NCBI RefSeq assembly: GCF_000224145.3
Contig: NC_020177.2
Span: 2,491,483 to 2,555,482 of the forward strand
Direction of reading: 5' to 3'
DNA: 64,000 nt
Origin: Ciona intestinalis
Lineage: Eukaryota > Chordata > Ascidiacea > Phlebobranchia > Cionidae
Shown here: positions 1 to 13,300 of the stretch, piece after piece
Layout: each line of letters opens with the position of its first letter
Position numbering within the stretch: position 1 is the first letter of the stretch
The notes under the pieces: model-generated
What the model saw: only the letters and a program-made list of their open reading frames with translations
Databases searched by the model: none
What the model was told of the DNA's origin: nothing
Translations under genes and position numbers: made by a program

Positions 1-88
1 CAGTAAGTGTCTTACCCAAGGACACATACGCCCACAATAGTAGCAGCGACAAGCCTTGAACCTGTTACCTCTTGGTTAGAAGCATACA
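1..88 (-). mobile_element. tRNA-derived SINE fragment, (ATTC)n-tail family
   Basis: Middle to near-head part (CCCACAATAGTAGCAGCGAC); cut by the window edge. It lies 36 bp before the first visible GRAF-like exon. Confidence 0.8.
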
Positions 89-123
89 CATCACCAAATT
101 TACACACAATTTCTAAACACCAG

Positions 124-3100
124 GATGCTAAGAATATGCTGAATGCCTCACGACAACAGGGAAAAATGATGAATGTTTTTAATGACCGACTCCAGAACTT
201 CCAGTTTGATTGCATCGGCGAAAATTTAACTGATACAGAAAAAGGAATAGGTAGGTCTCTTTGGCTTCGAGCTTAATTCCCAATGTTGTGTCAGTTGCGT
301 TGGCTTTACTCTGTCTTTACTTGTATGCTTGTTTAGATATGTAACAGTTCGGTAACCAATTTTTTAAGGGGCCCTTTTTTTGGTGCATGTATACTATGGT
401 TACAAATTAACTATGTTCCTTATGTCATTAATGCCAACTAGATAGATATAGCATACATGTACTAGTTAAAGGCCTGATTTTTAAAGGTTTAACTTGAGAA
501 TCCTAAAATATCATGTCTGCTTACCAATATATATTAGAAACTTGGTATATGGACTTTATATACCTGTTATAATAAAAAAAGGCATTTGATTGTAAATGGT
601 AGTCATGGACCTCATGGTCTCATGGATACAAGTTCACAGTATCATAATTTAAAGCTTAAATACATATATACTTGTAAATATTGGTATTTTTATTCAAACT
701 TTAACACCCATCCCCTCAAACTTGATTTTTGATCGACACACAAATAATTTGATAATGGATGGCCTGTGGCTATAAAAATACTGCAGAAGTGTCATGTAAC
801 TGCAGCAATAGCCTGACCTTCACTTTCTTTATCTTTAAGCTGGATCTTTAAAGGAGTTTGGTTTAATGCTTGAGGAGGTGGCTAATGATTGGTCAAGCAC
901 AATTGAACGATCTGAACTACAACTTATTAAACCCTTAGAAGAGTAAGTCACATTTGCATATAATTTTTTACAAAAACCCCAAAGCCTGTTTAGGTATTTG
1001 ATCAATTTTGATGTTTAATGATGACTTTTTCTAGTTTAATCCAGTTAGGTGGTTTTTACTTAATTAAAAAACAAAATTAAAACCTTTCAGAAGAGTAAGT
1101 CATATTTCTTATACCATATCATCAAAAAAAAAAAACCCACAGCATATTTTTACGTAGTCATGTGATTAATTTTGATGTTTATTGTTTAATAATGGCTTTT
1201 TGTAGTTTGATTTAGATTGGTTTACATAAAAAGAAAAAATAATACAGCGGGAATTTTGTGTGTCTTACATTATAAACCTAAGAGTTGTTTGTTTCAATTT
1301 CTGATTGTTTGAATGCATTTGATTTGTCAAATGGTTTACAGTTGGTAATATATTTGTCCCAGGACATAATATAATGCCAACCACACTGCTGTTAATAGTC
1401 TTAGAAAAGCAACAGTGCTACAGAATTTCCTGTTACACTACTGTAATTCCAGACAAAATGTATAATTTAAAGCAGGAAAATAATGGTCTAATCTACATTC
1501 TGTGGGGTCTCTTTAATTAGTGCATGTCCGCTATGTCCACAATATTCACTATGTCCACTTTGTCCGCTATGTCCACAATGTTCACTACATAGTGGCCATA
1601 GCAGACATAACGAATATTGTGGACATTCACTACATAGTGGACATAGCGGACATGCACTTATTTAAGGGACCGGTATTTTACAGTTTCAGGAAAGAACACA
1701 TCCACAGCTACAGAAGTTCAAAAAAAGCTTTTGATAAAGCAAGTGAAAGATATTACAAACAACTGGAACAAACCCTTGCCCTGTCACACAAGAAAAAGTG
1801 TCAGCAACTTCAAGTAAGGTTTTACCTTATATTTTAACAATACGTTTTGTTGTGCAAGCTGTTACCTTTATGGTGTATAGTGTTTAACCTAGAAAATGCA
1901 TTTTATTTGTAGATAGGTTGAATTTGATTTTGTTATAATATTTTTATTTTAAACTGTTAAAGAATTCCAATTGTTTGTGTAAAAATCAGCTAAATTAGGT
2001 TAACTTCAGTTTAAATGTTTATAAGATAGTAGTATAAAGCAAAAGCATCAAAATGCAAAACAATAAAAACTAGAGGTTGACCGATATATTAGAAGTCATA
2101 GTTTAAACTTCACGTGCATCAAAGTTTAGTCTTCACGTACGTCGTAGTTTGAGGTGCGTTGTAGGCTCATAGTTTAATGTTCATAATCTGCGGTATCTTG
2201 AATACAGGTATTAATTTTGATTAATACTGATCCTTTCATAGGTTTTACTGTCAAATATCAGTGTTGGTAAAAGCTAAAAATATTGGTATTGGTTTCAGTG
2301 GAAAATATTGATAGGTCTCTATTCTCTAATAAAAACATGATATTACTTGTCTCAAGTTGTCTGCTTCCGCAATAAGTGTTGCATTACGTTATAATATTTC
2401 AGCAATTTTAGTCAGCACCTCTTATTTTTCATTTTTAAAGTTCAAGTTAAGGCAATATAAATTTGCGTTTGTTACTAAACAATACGTTACATGCTTTGTG
2501 TTTCGCTATGATACTAGTGGTGACAGTGAGTAATACTATGTCTGTATGTCTGTATGTCTGTATGAAATATACTTTATTTCCCTTCTGATTTGAGTCTGTG
2601 TGTTGCATAATGCAGTCCGAGAACTTATTGTTAAATTATTCAAGTATAACATTATGCTTAAGTTTAAAGAGTTCCTGTTCTGCTGTTAAAATTGAACTGT
2701 AAAAAAACCTAAAAAAATAACTCATTTTATGCTAACATTGGCTGTAGACTCATTTTATGGTTGCAGTGATTTTTTTTACAACCAGTGGTATAAACTAATT
2801 GTGTTTGAATGAACAAAAAGCTTGTAAAAAAGTTGCTCTTTGAGTGGCCCATTACACATTTATAGCTGCATTGATCAACCAAGTTTTAATGCTTCTACAA
2901 CTTCCTATTTCTAGTTCAGAAATTGAAAGTTGTTGTTTGTTTACACCGGTGTAGTAGGTACATGAACCCTTGGTTCAAAATTTAACAATGTGTTTGTTCC
3001 ATACACTCTTAAATGGGTAATTGTGTTCATAGCGTCACATTTTTGGAATTTTTAACAAAATCTGGGTGACATGGTTAAAATGCAGTTACATTCATAGCTC

Positions 3101-4339
3101 AAAACATGTCTCTAATATGCAATATTTGCCCTGCTTGTTTGTATGGATACTTCAACAGTGTAAAACTCTAGGAAGACCAATTCATAATGTTGGTGTGATT
3201 TAGTGGACATGGTCGTGAAGTCCCCACAAACACTAGATACTTTTCGTCTGGCTCTTATATAGTCCCAAGTAGTACAATAACAATTGAGGTCCGGGGAAGC
3301 ATTGGCAAAACCACTCAGTTCCTTGGTAGCGCATAGTTCTCCCAACGTAAGGAAGGCTGCCTGATAAATGGAGCCTAAGATTGGGAATGAGAAGCGCATA
3401 CGGTTGAAGTTCGAGCTTGCAGTAAAGCAGAAACTGAAGCTACTTGCAACCTACTACGGCCATCACCCAAATTGACCTCTTTGCTAAAAATAACTGTTTT
3501 CTAAATTCATGTTTCCCCACAAATACAAGATAGTTTTGGGTCTTGCATGAATATAGTTTTAATTAGAAGAATAGTGATTGAGGTCCGGGGTAGCATGGCG
3601 AAACCTATCTAATATTGGCCTAGGTATGCAAGTCACAGAACTTAGTGTCTAGTGCCATAGTGTGGTCATAGCTCAGCAGCAAAAATGGGCAAAAGACCCA
3701 TCTCTGAAGCTCCACACATAGCCATCACCCAAATTGACCTCTTTGCAAAAACTTGTTGGTTTTATCTTTTTTTTCCATCTCTAAGTCTACCATGTTTGAC
3801 ACTATTTCATAGTTTATATATAATATATATCTTGTTATATTTTTGGATGAGTGTCTAAATTCCCACCGTAACTTTGTGAGGGTTATTATTATTTATTCTT
3901 ATTCCTTACAATGCGCTGCTAATGTCATGTCATATATGTTGTTTCTATAATTGCTTTATATTGGGTAAAAATACCAGTTTGTCATGCAGATGTATTGCAA
4001 CTAATGCCTAATTGTTAAATATAGTGACATTTAAATTTGTTAAGTGTAAATCCTTTAACTTTGACGTTGCTTAATCAAGCGATAAGCTCTGTGTAATGTA
4101 TACCAGCCATTCAAGTGTATTAATTACACTCCATGTTGGTACTGCGCCAACCCCACAAACAGAAGGTATTTAATGTTCGATGGATTAATAAGTTCAACTG
4201 AGTAATCAGACCTTATGAGGTCCGACCCAATGCAGTGCACCCAACAATGTTCCTGATGTCTTGTAATAAGACCAACAAAAAAATCATAAAAGACAAAACC
4301 CAGAAAAAAATAAAAAAATAGATGCAAGAAAATTAAAAT

Positions 4340-4383
<44 letters not shown>

Positions 4384-7300
4384 GCTGGATGGGAAATTCG
4401 ACCTTTTTATTGTTGTAAACTAACCAAAATTTCAATTACTTCTTGACAGAAGCTTGGTTGTATAATATTGATCAGCAACATCCTGTCTTTGTATAATACC
4501 TTGGCACACATACATACATTCATTACTTTGCCGCATACGGCTTAATCAAGTTTTTTGGAATTTCGTTTTTATATGATTGTTTAAAATGGTCATAAACCAA
4601 AACTGTCTTTACTAGGACTCTATAATAATATTTCACCCAGCAATTTTTATTGTATTGAACCACAGCTGTACAAAGTTTGGCACCCAACTATAGCCAAAGC
4701 TATCACGTAGCAAAAATTGAGGAATTAAGAAAGTTGCATTATTTACTAATGTTTTAGACATATAGTAGGGTGGGGAAAGACGGAACACCTTTAGCACATA
4801 ATATCTAAATATTATGATTGTGTTTTAAACAAATCAATTAACAATGGTCTATGCGAGTAGTGAGAATATGGTTTTATAATTCTTTGAATGCTCTTTGTAT
4901 ACTACCAAACAGGATGAGAAAATAGAATGAATGAAAAGGTGAAAGGTGCCCCATCTTCCCTACCCTACTACATATATAATTATTGAGAAGTAATGCTTTT
5001 TATTAACCATATCATTATCTACAGGAGTCTGACAATGAGTTGTTTACCCACAAGAAAACTTTCCACAAGGAAGCTTTGAACTATGTCTACAAACTGCAGG
5101 AGGTGCAAGAAAGAAAGAAGTTTGAATTTGTGGAACATTTGCTTATGTTTATGCAGGTAGGATGGAAATATTTAATCTACAGATGGTTTAAAACTAATGC
5201 ACAATTATATATATAGTGGGTTGGGGGGAAAATGAGGCACCTTTTTATTATATTTTATCGTCCCATTTGGTGGTAAACAAAAAACATTAAAGAATTATAA
5301 AACCCGATTCTCACGGCTCCCATAGACCGTTGTTAACTGTTTAAAGCGCGATCAGGATATTTGGATCGTCTTACTGCACCCTACTATATAGTGACACTTA
5401 AATTTTAAAGTGTAAACTGTTTAACAGCAGTACCCAGTCTGTGCTGTACAGTTTGAAATTCTGTATTAAGCTCCCTTAGTGTTGACTACTGTTATGCAAA
5501 CACAATGTTATTGTGCATAGCTGGTGTAGCAATGTCGGCATATTACTGGTAATTGTTGATAGTGAAGCATTTAGCTAACATACGATTGCTGTTTACTGAA
5601 TAACTGAAATAAGTTTCAAGATTTAAATTTGAATAACATGTGTCTATTTCTTAGTAATTTTGAATTTAACAATGCAGTGAATTGGTATGAAGTTTTATGG
5701 AAGTAAACAGTGTTGTTGTTAAATATAAGTTTTTTTGGTATTTTTTTGTTAATTTTTTTTCTTTTTAACCCTATATATGTAAGTTATGTGTGTTAAAATT
5801 GATGTATACACTACACAGGTTATCAGCTATGCTATATTATTTGTCATGTTACCATGTATTATTCTGTTCTATGTAAGTGAGGTCCCGCGGCGTGAAACGC
5901 CATGGGTCCTAGGATTTAGGCCGGGATTGGCCCATTATTACCCTACACCATGTACTAACAGGGGCCTATTATTACCCCATCCCATGTATTAACCGGGGTG
6001 TCATTCTCGGGTAGCAACTAATCGAGTTGCTGCCTAAATCGACTGACTAAAATTTTACTTCTGTAATAAGTAATGCACAGAAATTTAGTCATTGACTAAA
6101 AAATGCGGAACCAACAGTAACCGCGAACGACTAACTTTTAGGTAGCCAAGAATGTCATTCCCGTAGTAGTTAAAAAATCTAAAATTCCAAAAAATGTAAC
6201 CTAGCACAAACTAGAAGTTGTTTCCAGTTGCTGAGATACAAGTAACATAATATTGTCTCTTCTTATCAATATATGTTTGTTCAGTCCAGAAGCACTTGTG
6301 ACATCATAAGTTATTTTGATCCAGGTATATTTCAACTTCTTCCATCAAAGCCATGAAACGGCAAACGACTGCAAGGATTACATGAAAGAGTTACAGGTTG
6401 GGATAAAAAAAAAATTTTAAATTTTTTTTTTTTTGTGAGTTATAAATGCTGTGAAAGTATTTCGTAGTGTTTGATTAGGACAGGGGTCAGAAGTGTGCAT
6501 TTTTTTACAGAAGTGCTGGGTATAAATTACTGGGTGAACCCGTAGACTACTGGGTGAATTTGGTCCGAGTGAAATTACTGGGTAAATTAGGCCTGAAGAC
6601 TGTAGGTTTCACACCCATGGCTCAGGATATAACTTTAGGATACATTATATACCATATAAGAAAGATTCCCTGTTGAGGTAGTTACTGAAAGTGATATGAT
6701 TGTCATCTAGCCTAAATCCTAGCTGCTTCTGGTCTGCCACGTAGAAACTGACCTATCTACATTATTTAATAGAATTGGTGTAATTACCAAAATAGAAACA
6801 CCATATTTTGGCCACATGTTACAAATATGTGCACCGGAGTATACACATTGCCTTTTCTGGTTGTTTTTATGGATGTGTATAAAATCATCTTTTGTTGTTT
6901 TTTTTTTTTTTTTTTTACAACCAACAAAATAAAAATAAACCATTAGCTGCTTAAATATAAGTTTTACTTTAAAAAATATTAATATCTTTAAATTAACATT
7001 TTATTCATATTTAATTTATTTAAACAATTTTATTTTTAGTTTTTCTATACCTAATTAATTTAAATTTAAACTTTATTCATATTTTTCCCCAAAGATTCGA
7101 CTCGTTTCCACTCGAGCGCAATATGATGGGACTCGGGAAAAGACGAAAACACTGATGAGGAAGATGTCAGATCATCCAGATACTGCTGAGGAGTCAGCTG
7201 GAAGCGGGGTGCAGTGGACCAAGGCAGGATACCTTTTTCTTAACGAGAAAAATCCTATCAGTTCAAGGTAAAATTTATATATTTAAGTTGTGTTGTGCTT

Positions 7301-10300
7301 ATGTTAGCATTACTTAATTTTCTTTAAACAGCTTAAAATTTTAAATATATAGGTTTTTACTGAAGTTTAATCATTTTGAAGGAGCAGCCTAGCACTACTT
7401 AATAGAATATCACCCTGTTTCAGTAATTGTTGAGGTGGTGTATGAACTGATATATGTCACTATATATTTTGTGCTGTTATTTTCACTAATTAAATGTATG
7501 TTTCGTTGAATATATTAGTGCCATTCAACTGTAAAGGACTGGGAAATATCGGTAGACAAGTAAATGTCAGAAGAGGTGTTTTAAAAACCAAGCTTATGCA
7601 GCAACAATTTATACATTTATAGATATTACTGTAGGTTGGGGGAAGATGGGACACCTTTAGTACATAATATTCAAATATCCTGATTGTGTTTTAAACAATT
7701 AACAACGGTCTATAAGAGTTGTAAGGATACAGTTTTATAAATCTTTAGGTGTTCTTTGTTTACTACCAAACTGGACAAGAAAATAGAATGAACAGGTGTC
7801 CCATCTTCTCCCAACCTACTATATACATAGATAGATACCACATAGTTTATTACATTATTACTGTGCTAATTCCAGGTTCACTTCCAAATGGACAAAATAC
7901 TTCTGTATGTACACCAAAGAAGCCAAGTTGTTTCAAATGCTTACCCCCTACCATCACCCTACTTCTGCCATTCCATCACTAAATCAAGCTCCAGCTGTGG
8001 GGTTCGCTGAACCAGTTATTGTGAAGACTTGTACCAGGAGGATAACCGACTCCATTGATAAAAGATTCTGCTTTGACTTGGAAGTGGAGGTGAATTTTTA
8101 CTGTTCGTAAATAATATTTAAAAAGCTGTTTTAGAGTTACACACTTTTTGTGTGTTTTAAGTTACAAATAAAGTTACACACATGTGTTTAAAGTTGCACA
8201 CTTTATGTGTCAATTTTTTAAACCATTTTATTATTTTTGGCTTTTAGCAACAAAATTACAATGTTTGCAAATCTAAATTTTAAAATGCAAAATGTTTTGC
8301 GTTGTTTTTAAAATGATAGTACATCCAATGATTTTTTGTTATTTTGATTTGTTCGTGCTTCTTCTGATACTTTGATCTATACTACATTACAATGATATTG
8401 ATATTGTTATTGTTGCCTTAAGCCAAAATATATACCAAAATATGATATTTCATAATTCAACTGATTCATGCTCAACAGAGGCATTGAGTCACCATTGTTG
8501 TGTAAACAAGTTACATATATTATATACCTAAATAATGTAATTGTAACAAAAGATATCTATAATTGAGCCATATGTAATGTAACTCCTATATGATAAGTTA
8601 TGGTTCAATAATATATTTTAACGGTGGCCGTTAAACTTTTGTAGGCTCTTAAAGTCTTTGTTAATTTATAAATTGGTGTAACCAACAAAATGTAACCAAC
8701 AAAAAATGTGTCTGCCATATGAATGGTAATATACATTAGGTTATAAATTATAATGATAATCTTATTATATTGAAGAAACTACTTCATAATAAACTATATG
8801 TTAATCTCTCATTACTTCTTAAACCATTTTGTTGACCCCTATAAAATTCCAAAGCTGTCTATTGGTTATCCCCTTTAAGTTGTATGTTTGTGACCCCTTT
8901 AACTCCCTAACTTTGTTCCCATTGTTTTTTGTATATATGTTTCCCATGTTTTGTTTTATGAGTATATAACCTAAGTTGTAAAAAAAAAATTTTTTTATAA
9001 TATTGTATTATAGTAATATCTCAAACTTTTTTGTAAAAACAACATGCAATTATTACGCTGTAGCCGATTCTCTTTCGTACTTGTAAACGCTTTGCTTTTT
9101 TCACTTTTTTTTTTATTAAACTGTAGGCTTATTTTAATTGGAACCAAGGCATTACCTTCATTTTTTTGTTACAGTGAATTCTTTAGAAAAAAAATTGTTA
9201 CAATTTTTAAAAGTTTTGTTTAAATTTAAAAAAAAAATATTGTAAAAATTGTTTACAAAAATTGAGCTATAATATCATTTTCCACCTAACCTTCATTTTT
9301 GATCCCAGGATCAATCCGGGAAACAATCACTCCTCACTTTCCAAGCAGTCTCGGATGTGGATCGTAAGAAGTGGATGTCAGTGATGGATGGGAGGGAGCC
9401 CGAGTACATCAAGACTAAAGTAGGTCCTCTTCCTTGCTTGGAACAACATTATTACAAATTTGGTGTTTTTTTAAGTTATTATATATAGTAGGAACCCCAC
9501 TGCAGATCATTACTGTTTTTGGTAGCAGTCCCACTTTTTTGTTGGTCATTACTGTTTTTTTTTATACTTGTTATATTTATAGATTTTTTATACTTTATAT
9601 TTGTACTTTTTTTATGCCAAATGAACTTCTACTTGAACTAAAAATACATTTAAAAATGGGTAATATTTGGTTATTATTACCAGTAGTATATGTGTGTAGT
9701 TGTATGTTTACCTTGTGTGTTGTAAGCCAAGGGACATTTAAGGTGACACAAAAAAACAATATTGTGTTTTACTTTATCGCTGGTTGCCTTTTAACCCACA
9801 TACTGTTTAAAATTTGTTCTTTTTACACTTTCATAAAATACCCAACTTAAAAATTCCGTCATTTCAGCATGATTTTAAGAAGAAGGAAGGCCAGTTTAAA
9901 CTGGATGAAACCGGTTTTAAGTTTGTGGAGCATGTGATTGCTGAGATAGAGAGGCGTGGGGTAGAACATGAAGGAATATATCGACTTGTGGGGGTTTTGT
10001 CGAAAGTTGACTTGCTTCTTAACCAAGCTGTTAGCCCTGCTACTTGTGACAGGTTGGTTGGGGGTTGTTGTGTTTTGGTGGCATGTGGTTTTGTGACAGG
10101 TTGGTTGGAGGTTGTTGTGTTTTGGTGGCACGTGGTTGTGACGATAGGCAAACTGTTGGGTACCTGGTGTGACATGTCACCCACATTATTAAACATGGGT
10201 GACATTTTTTTGGTGTGACATGTCGCCCAAATTTTTAAACGTGGTTGATGTTTTTGCATTATAGGTAGAGTTTTAGGTTATATATACAAACAATCAGAAT

Positions 10301-13300
10301 CACATTTTGGACAACCAATGTTCATAATATTTGACAACCAGGGGTGTAACTGCATTGTACCAATGTCACCCCCAGATTTTACTAAAAAAAGAACGTCAAA
10401 CATATGGTTGTGACAAAATGTGTAAGTAAACTAGCATTTTCTTGTCGTTTTACATAGTGTGGAATACAGCAACGACAGTGAGTGGGAAATAAATACCCTC
10501 ACGAGTGCGCTAAAGAGCTGCTTCCGGAATCTTCCAGAACCCATCATGACGTTTGAACTTCATCGAGATTTTATCAACGCAGCAAAATTAAACAATCCTG
10601 ATGATAGGGTTACTAAGTAAGTCCACAACCAATGTTGGCATATTACCCTGTCGTCAATGTATTACTATTATCTACCTTCAGAAAAGTGACAGGCTTGAAT
10701 AATTGGTGAGATCCATAGTCAGCAAAGAAAAAATACCTCAATTTTCTGTCTTTGGCATGCAAAATATTTTTATTGTATGTAGTGCCAGTAAAATTTGTCT
10801 ATACTTACATTTTTATCTGGGCTATATAGTACTGTAGGGTTAGATGGGATACAGTTGTCAGTTAGCAGTTAAATTTCAACAGTTTTATAATTCTGTTAAT
10901 ATACTTTGATTACTACCAAATGCGAGGAGAAAAAAGGACGAAAATATAAATATCCCATCTAACCCCCAACCTACCGTATGTGGTGTTGCACTTGCACGTT
11001 ATATTACAACCACACCATTTTAATTTTTAACTATATTATACATACATTGCAGTTCATTTTCAGGCACACTGTATGTAGAGTAACACTATATATAGTAATT
11101 AATCTATTCCACTTTCCAGAGTAAAAGAATTGATCCACAAACTCCCGAAAGCGAACCAGCGCGTCCTCTCCCTCCTTGCTCCTCATCTTCGTAAAGTCCA
11201 ATCGCATCATTTGGTCAACAAGATGACGGTCCAAAACCTTGGAGTTTGTTTCGGACCAACATTGATGCGGGAAAGAGAGGTAGGAAGGATTTTTGGATTA
11301 AAAAAAAGATTTTTTTTTATTAAAATATTATTATTTAATACCATAAGAATTTTGGTTCCAGACAGATAGGTAAACTTTAAAATAAAATATTTTTTGAGGG
11401 GTTTTATTTTTTTGCAAATTTTTATTCAAAGCACATTTTTGGAAGAATGTATTGTAAATTTAAAATTATTTTTGTTCAATTTTTAACAGTTAGTAGCGTT
11501 TAGTAATGGAATTCATGTTTAGGTATCGAACCTATAAAAGTTTTTGTAAAAGTTTTAAATACAAAATATCAGACCTTTACGAAAATTAAAATACACATAT
11601 TTTTAAAATTTTTAATACAAAAGAAAAATACCTTCTTGGCCTTAAGCATTTTTTGTAGATTTAAAAATCACACGTTTGTGGGGAAAAAATTACTAAATAT
11701 TCCCACCAAGAAAAAAAAATTCACACGTTTGCATAAAAAAACTTCATAATTCACACTTTTTTAGGAAACTGTTCAATCGATCATGGAGATCAAGTTTTCC
11801 AACATCATCGTTGAGATCATCATCGAGTTTATGTTCCTGGAGGAAGATGAGGAAGTATTCAGCGACACGGATGCGGAAAAGTCCTCCACACCTCACACAC
11901 CAAACCCTAGGATATCAAGACTTCCATCACAGAGGTAAGTTAAATGTTATTTTTTTTATAAGGCAAAGATATTGTGTTTGTGTTTTTTAAGTCCAATAGC
12001 AAATATAGTTCTACTCCCCCACTTGTAACACATATGCCCACAGTGGTAGCAGCGATAAGTCTTTAACCCGTAACCTTTAGGTTCGAGGCAAGCGTGCTGA
12101 CCATTGTGCCACGGCGCCGGACTAAAACAATAGCCTACGTTCAATATTTTCTACTAAGTATCTCTTTTTCTCCTAATGTTTCTTTTATTTTATTAAACAT
12201 ATTTCATTTCTCTCTTCTCTGCTTTGTTTTTTATTTTCTCTCTTTTTTACTTTTTTATTACTCTTCTTTTCTTTCTTAAAGCACCTTCTCTCCTTGTCTT
12301 TCTTTTTTCTATTACTCTCTTTTTCCTTCCATCCACCCCACTCACCAATCTTCATCAATGTCTTCTCAGATTACGACAACGACCTCGTCCCATCTACGAA
12401 TACGCATCAGTACCCGGGATCTTAGAAGAGGATGGAGCATCCACAGAGAGTGATGGTTCTTCCAGATTCAAGAGATCCCAAGCGTTCCGGAGCCAGAATC
12501 GAACTCCAAGTCCCAACATCACTACAAAATACAGAAACGGTTCGTTTTTTATCTCATTTTCTTGTTTCCTTATTAAGTTACTATCGGTTTATCAATACTT
12601 TTTTCACTATAGAAAATATCTAGCACAAATTTTCTTCTACAAAAAATGGAAATTTTTGGATAAAATCTATGTCATTTTCTGGATAAAAAAACCCATGATC
12701 AAAACCTTTTCACTATAGAAAATATCTAGTACAAATTTTCTTCTACAAAAAATGGAAATTTTTGGATAAAATCTATGTCTTTTTCTGGATAAAAAAATCC
12801 ATGGTCAAAACCTTTTCACTATAGAAAATATCTAGTACAAATTTCCAATTAAAAAATGTTGCCATTCATGGGGAATAAGTACAGTTCAATCAGTTCAACT
12901 ATGTACTTCTATTAAAGTTTCATGTTTTATCTTTAAATCCACAGAAAGAGATAAACTAGATCATACTCCGGATCACAGTTTATCCTCTTCCGATGAGGAT
13001 GATGACTTTGGAGAGAGATCTCCTCTCGATATGAAACTCAACATTGAAGATATGACTCCTAGCTCCGAGAAGACTTTTGTCTCCGGAGTTAAAGAAGAAG
13101 TTAAGGATGATCCTGAAGGATCAGATAGTGAGATCAAACCAACATCCGGAAAGAGCAAAGATAATCTTACGGTTAAAGAGACATGGACTCCTAAAGGAGG
13201 ATTGAAACCGAAAGAACGACCTAAAATAACCCCTCGTTCCCCGCGCTTGCGTGGAGCAGTGACCCATAGTGAACCCAAAGAGTCAAATTTAACCCCGAGT

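Noticed and set aside
1520-1660. Repetitive reading frame at the start of the 1520-1837 frame
   Set aside because: It is the translation of the foldback; the real GRAF-like exon starts at 1690.
4337-4381. Poly(A) run as evidence of a processed pseudogene
   Set aside because: Upstream sequence shows no coding remnant or target duplication that I can see.
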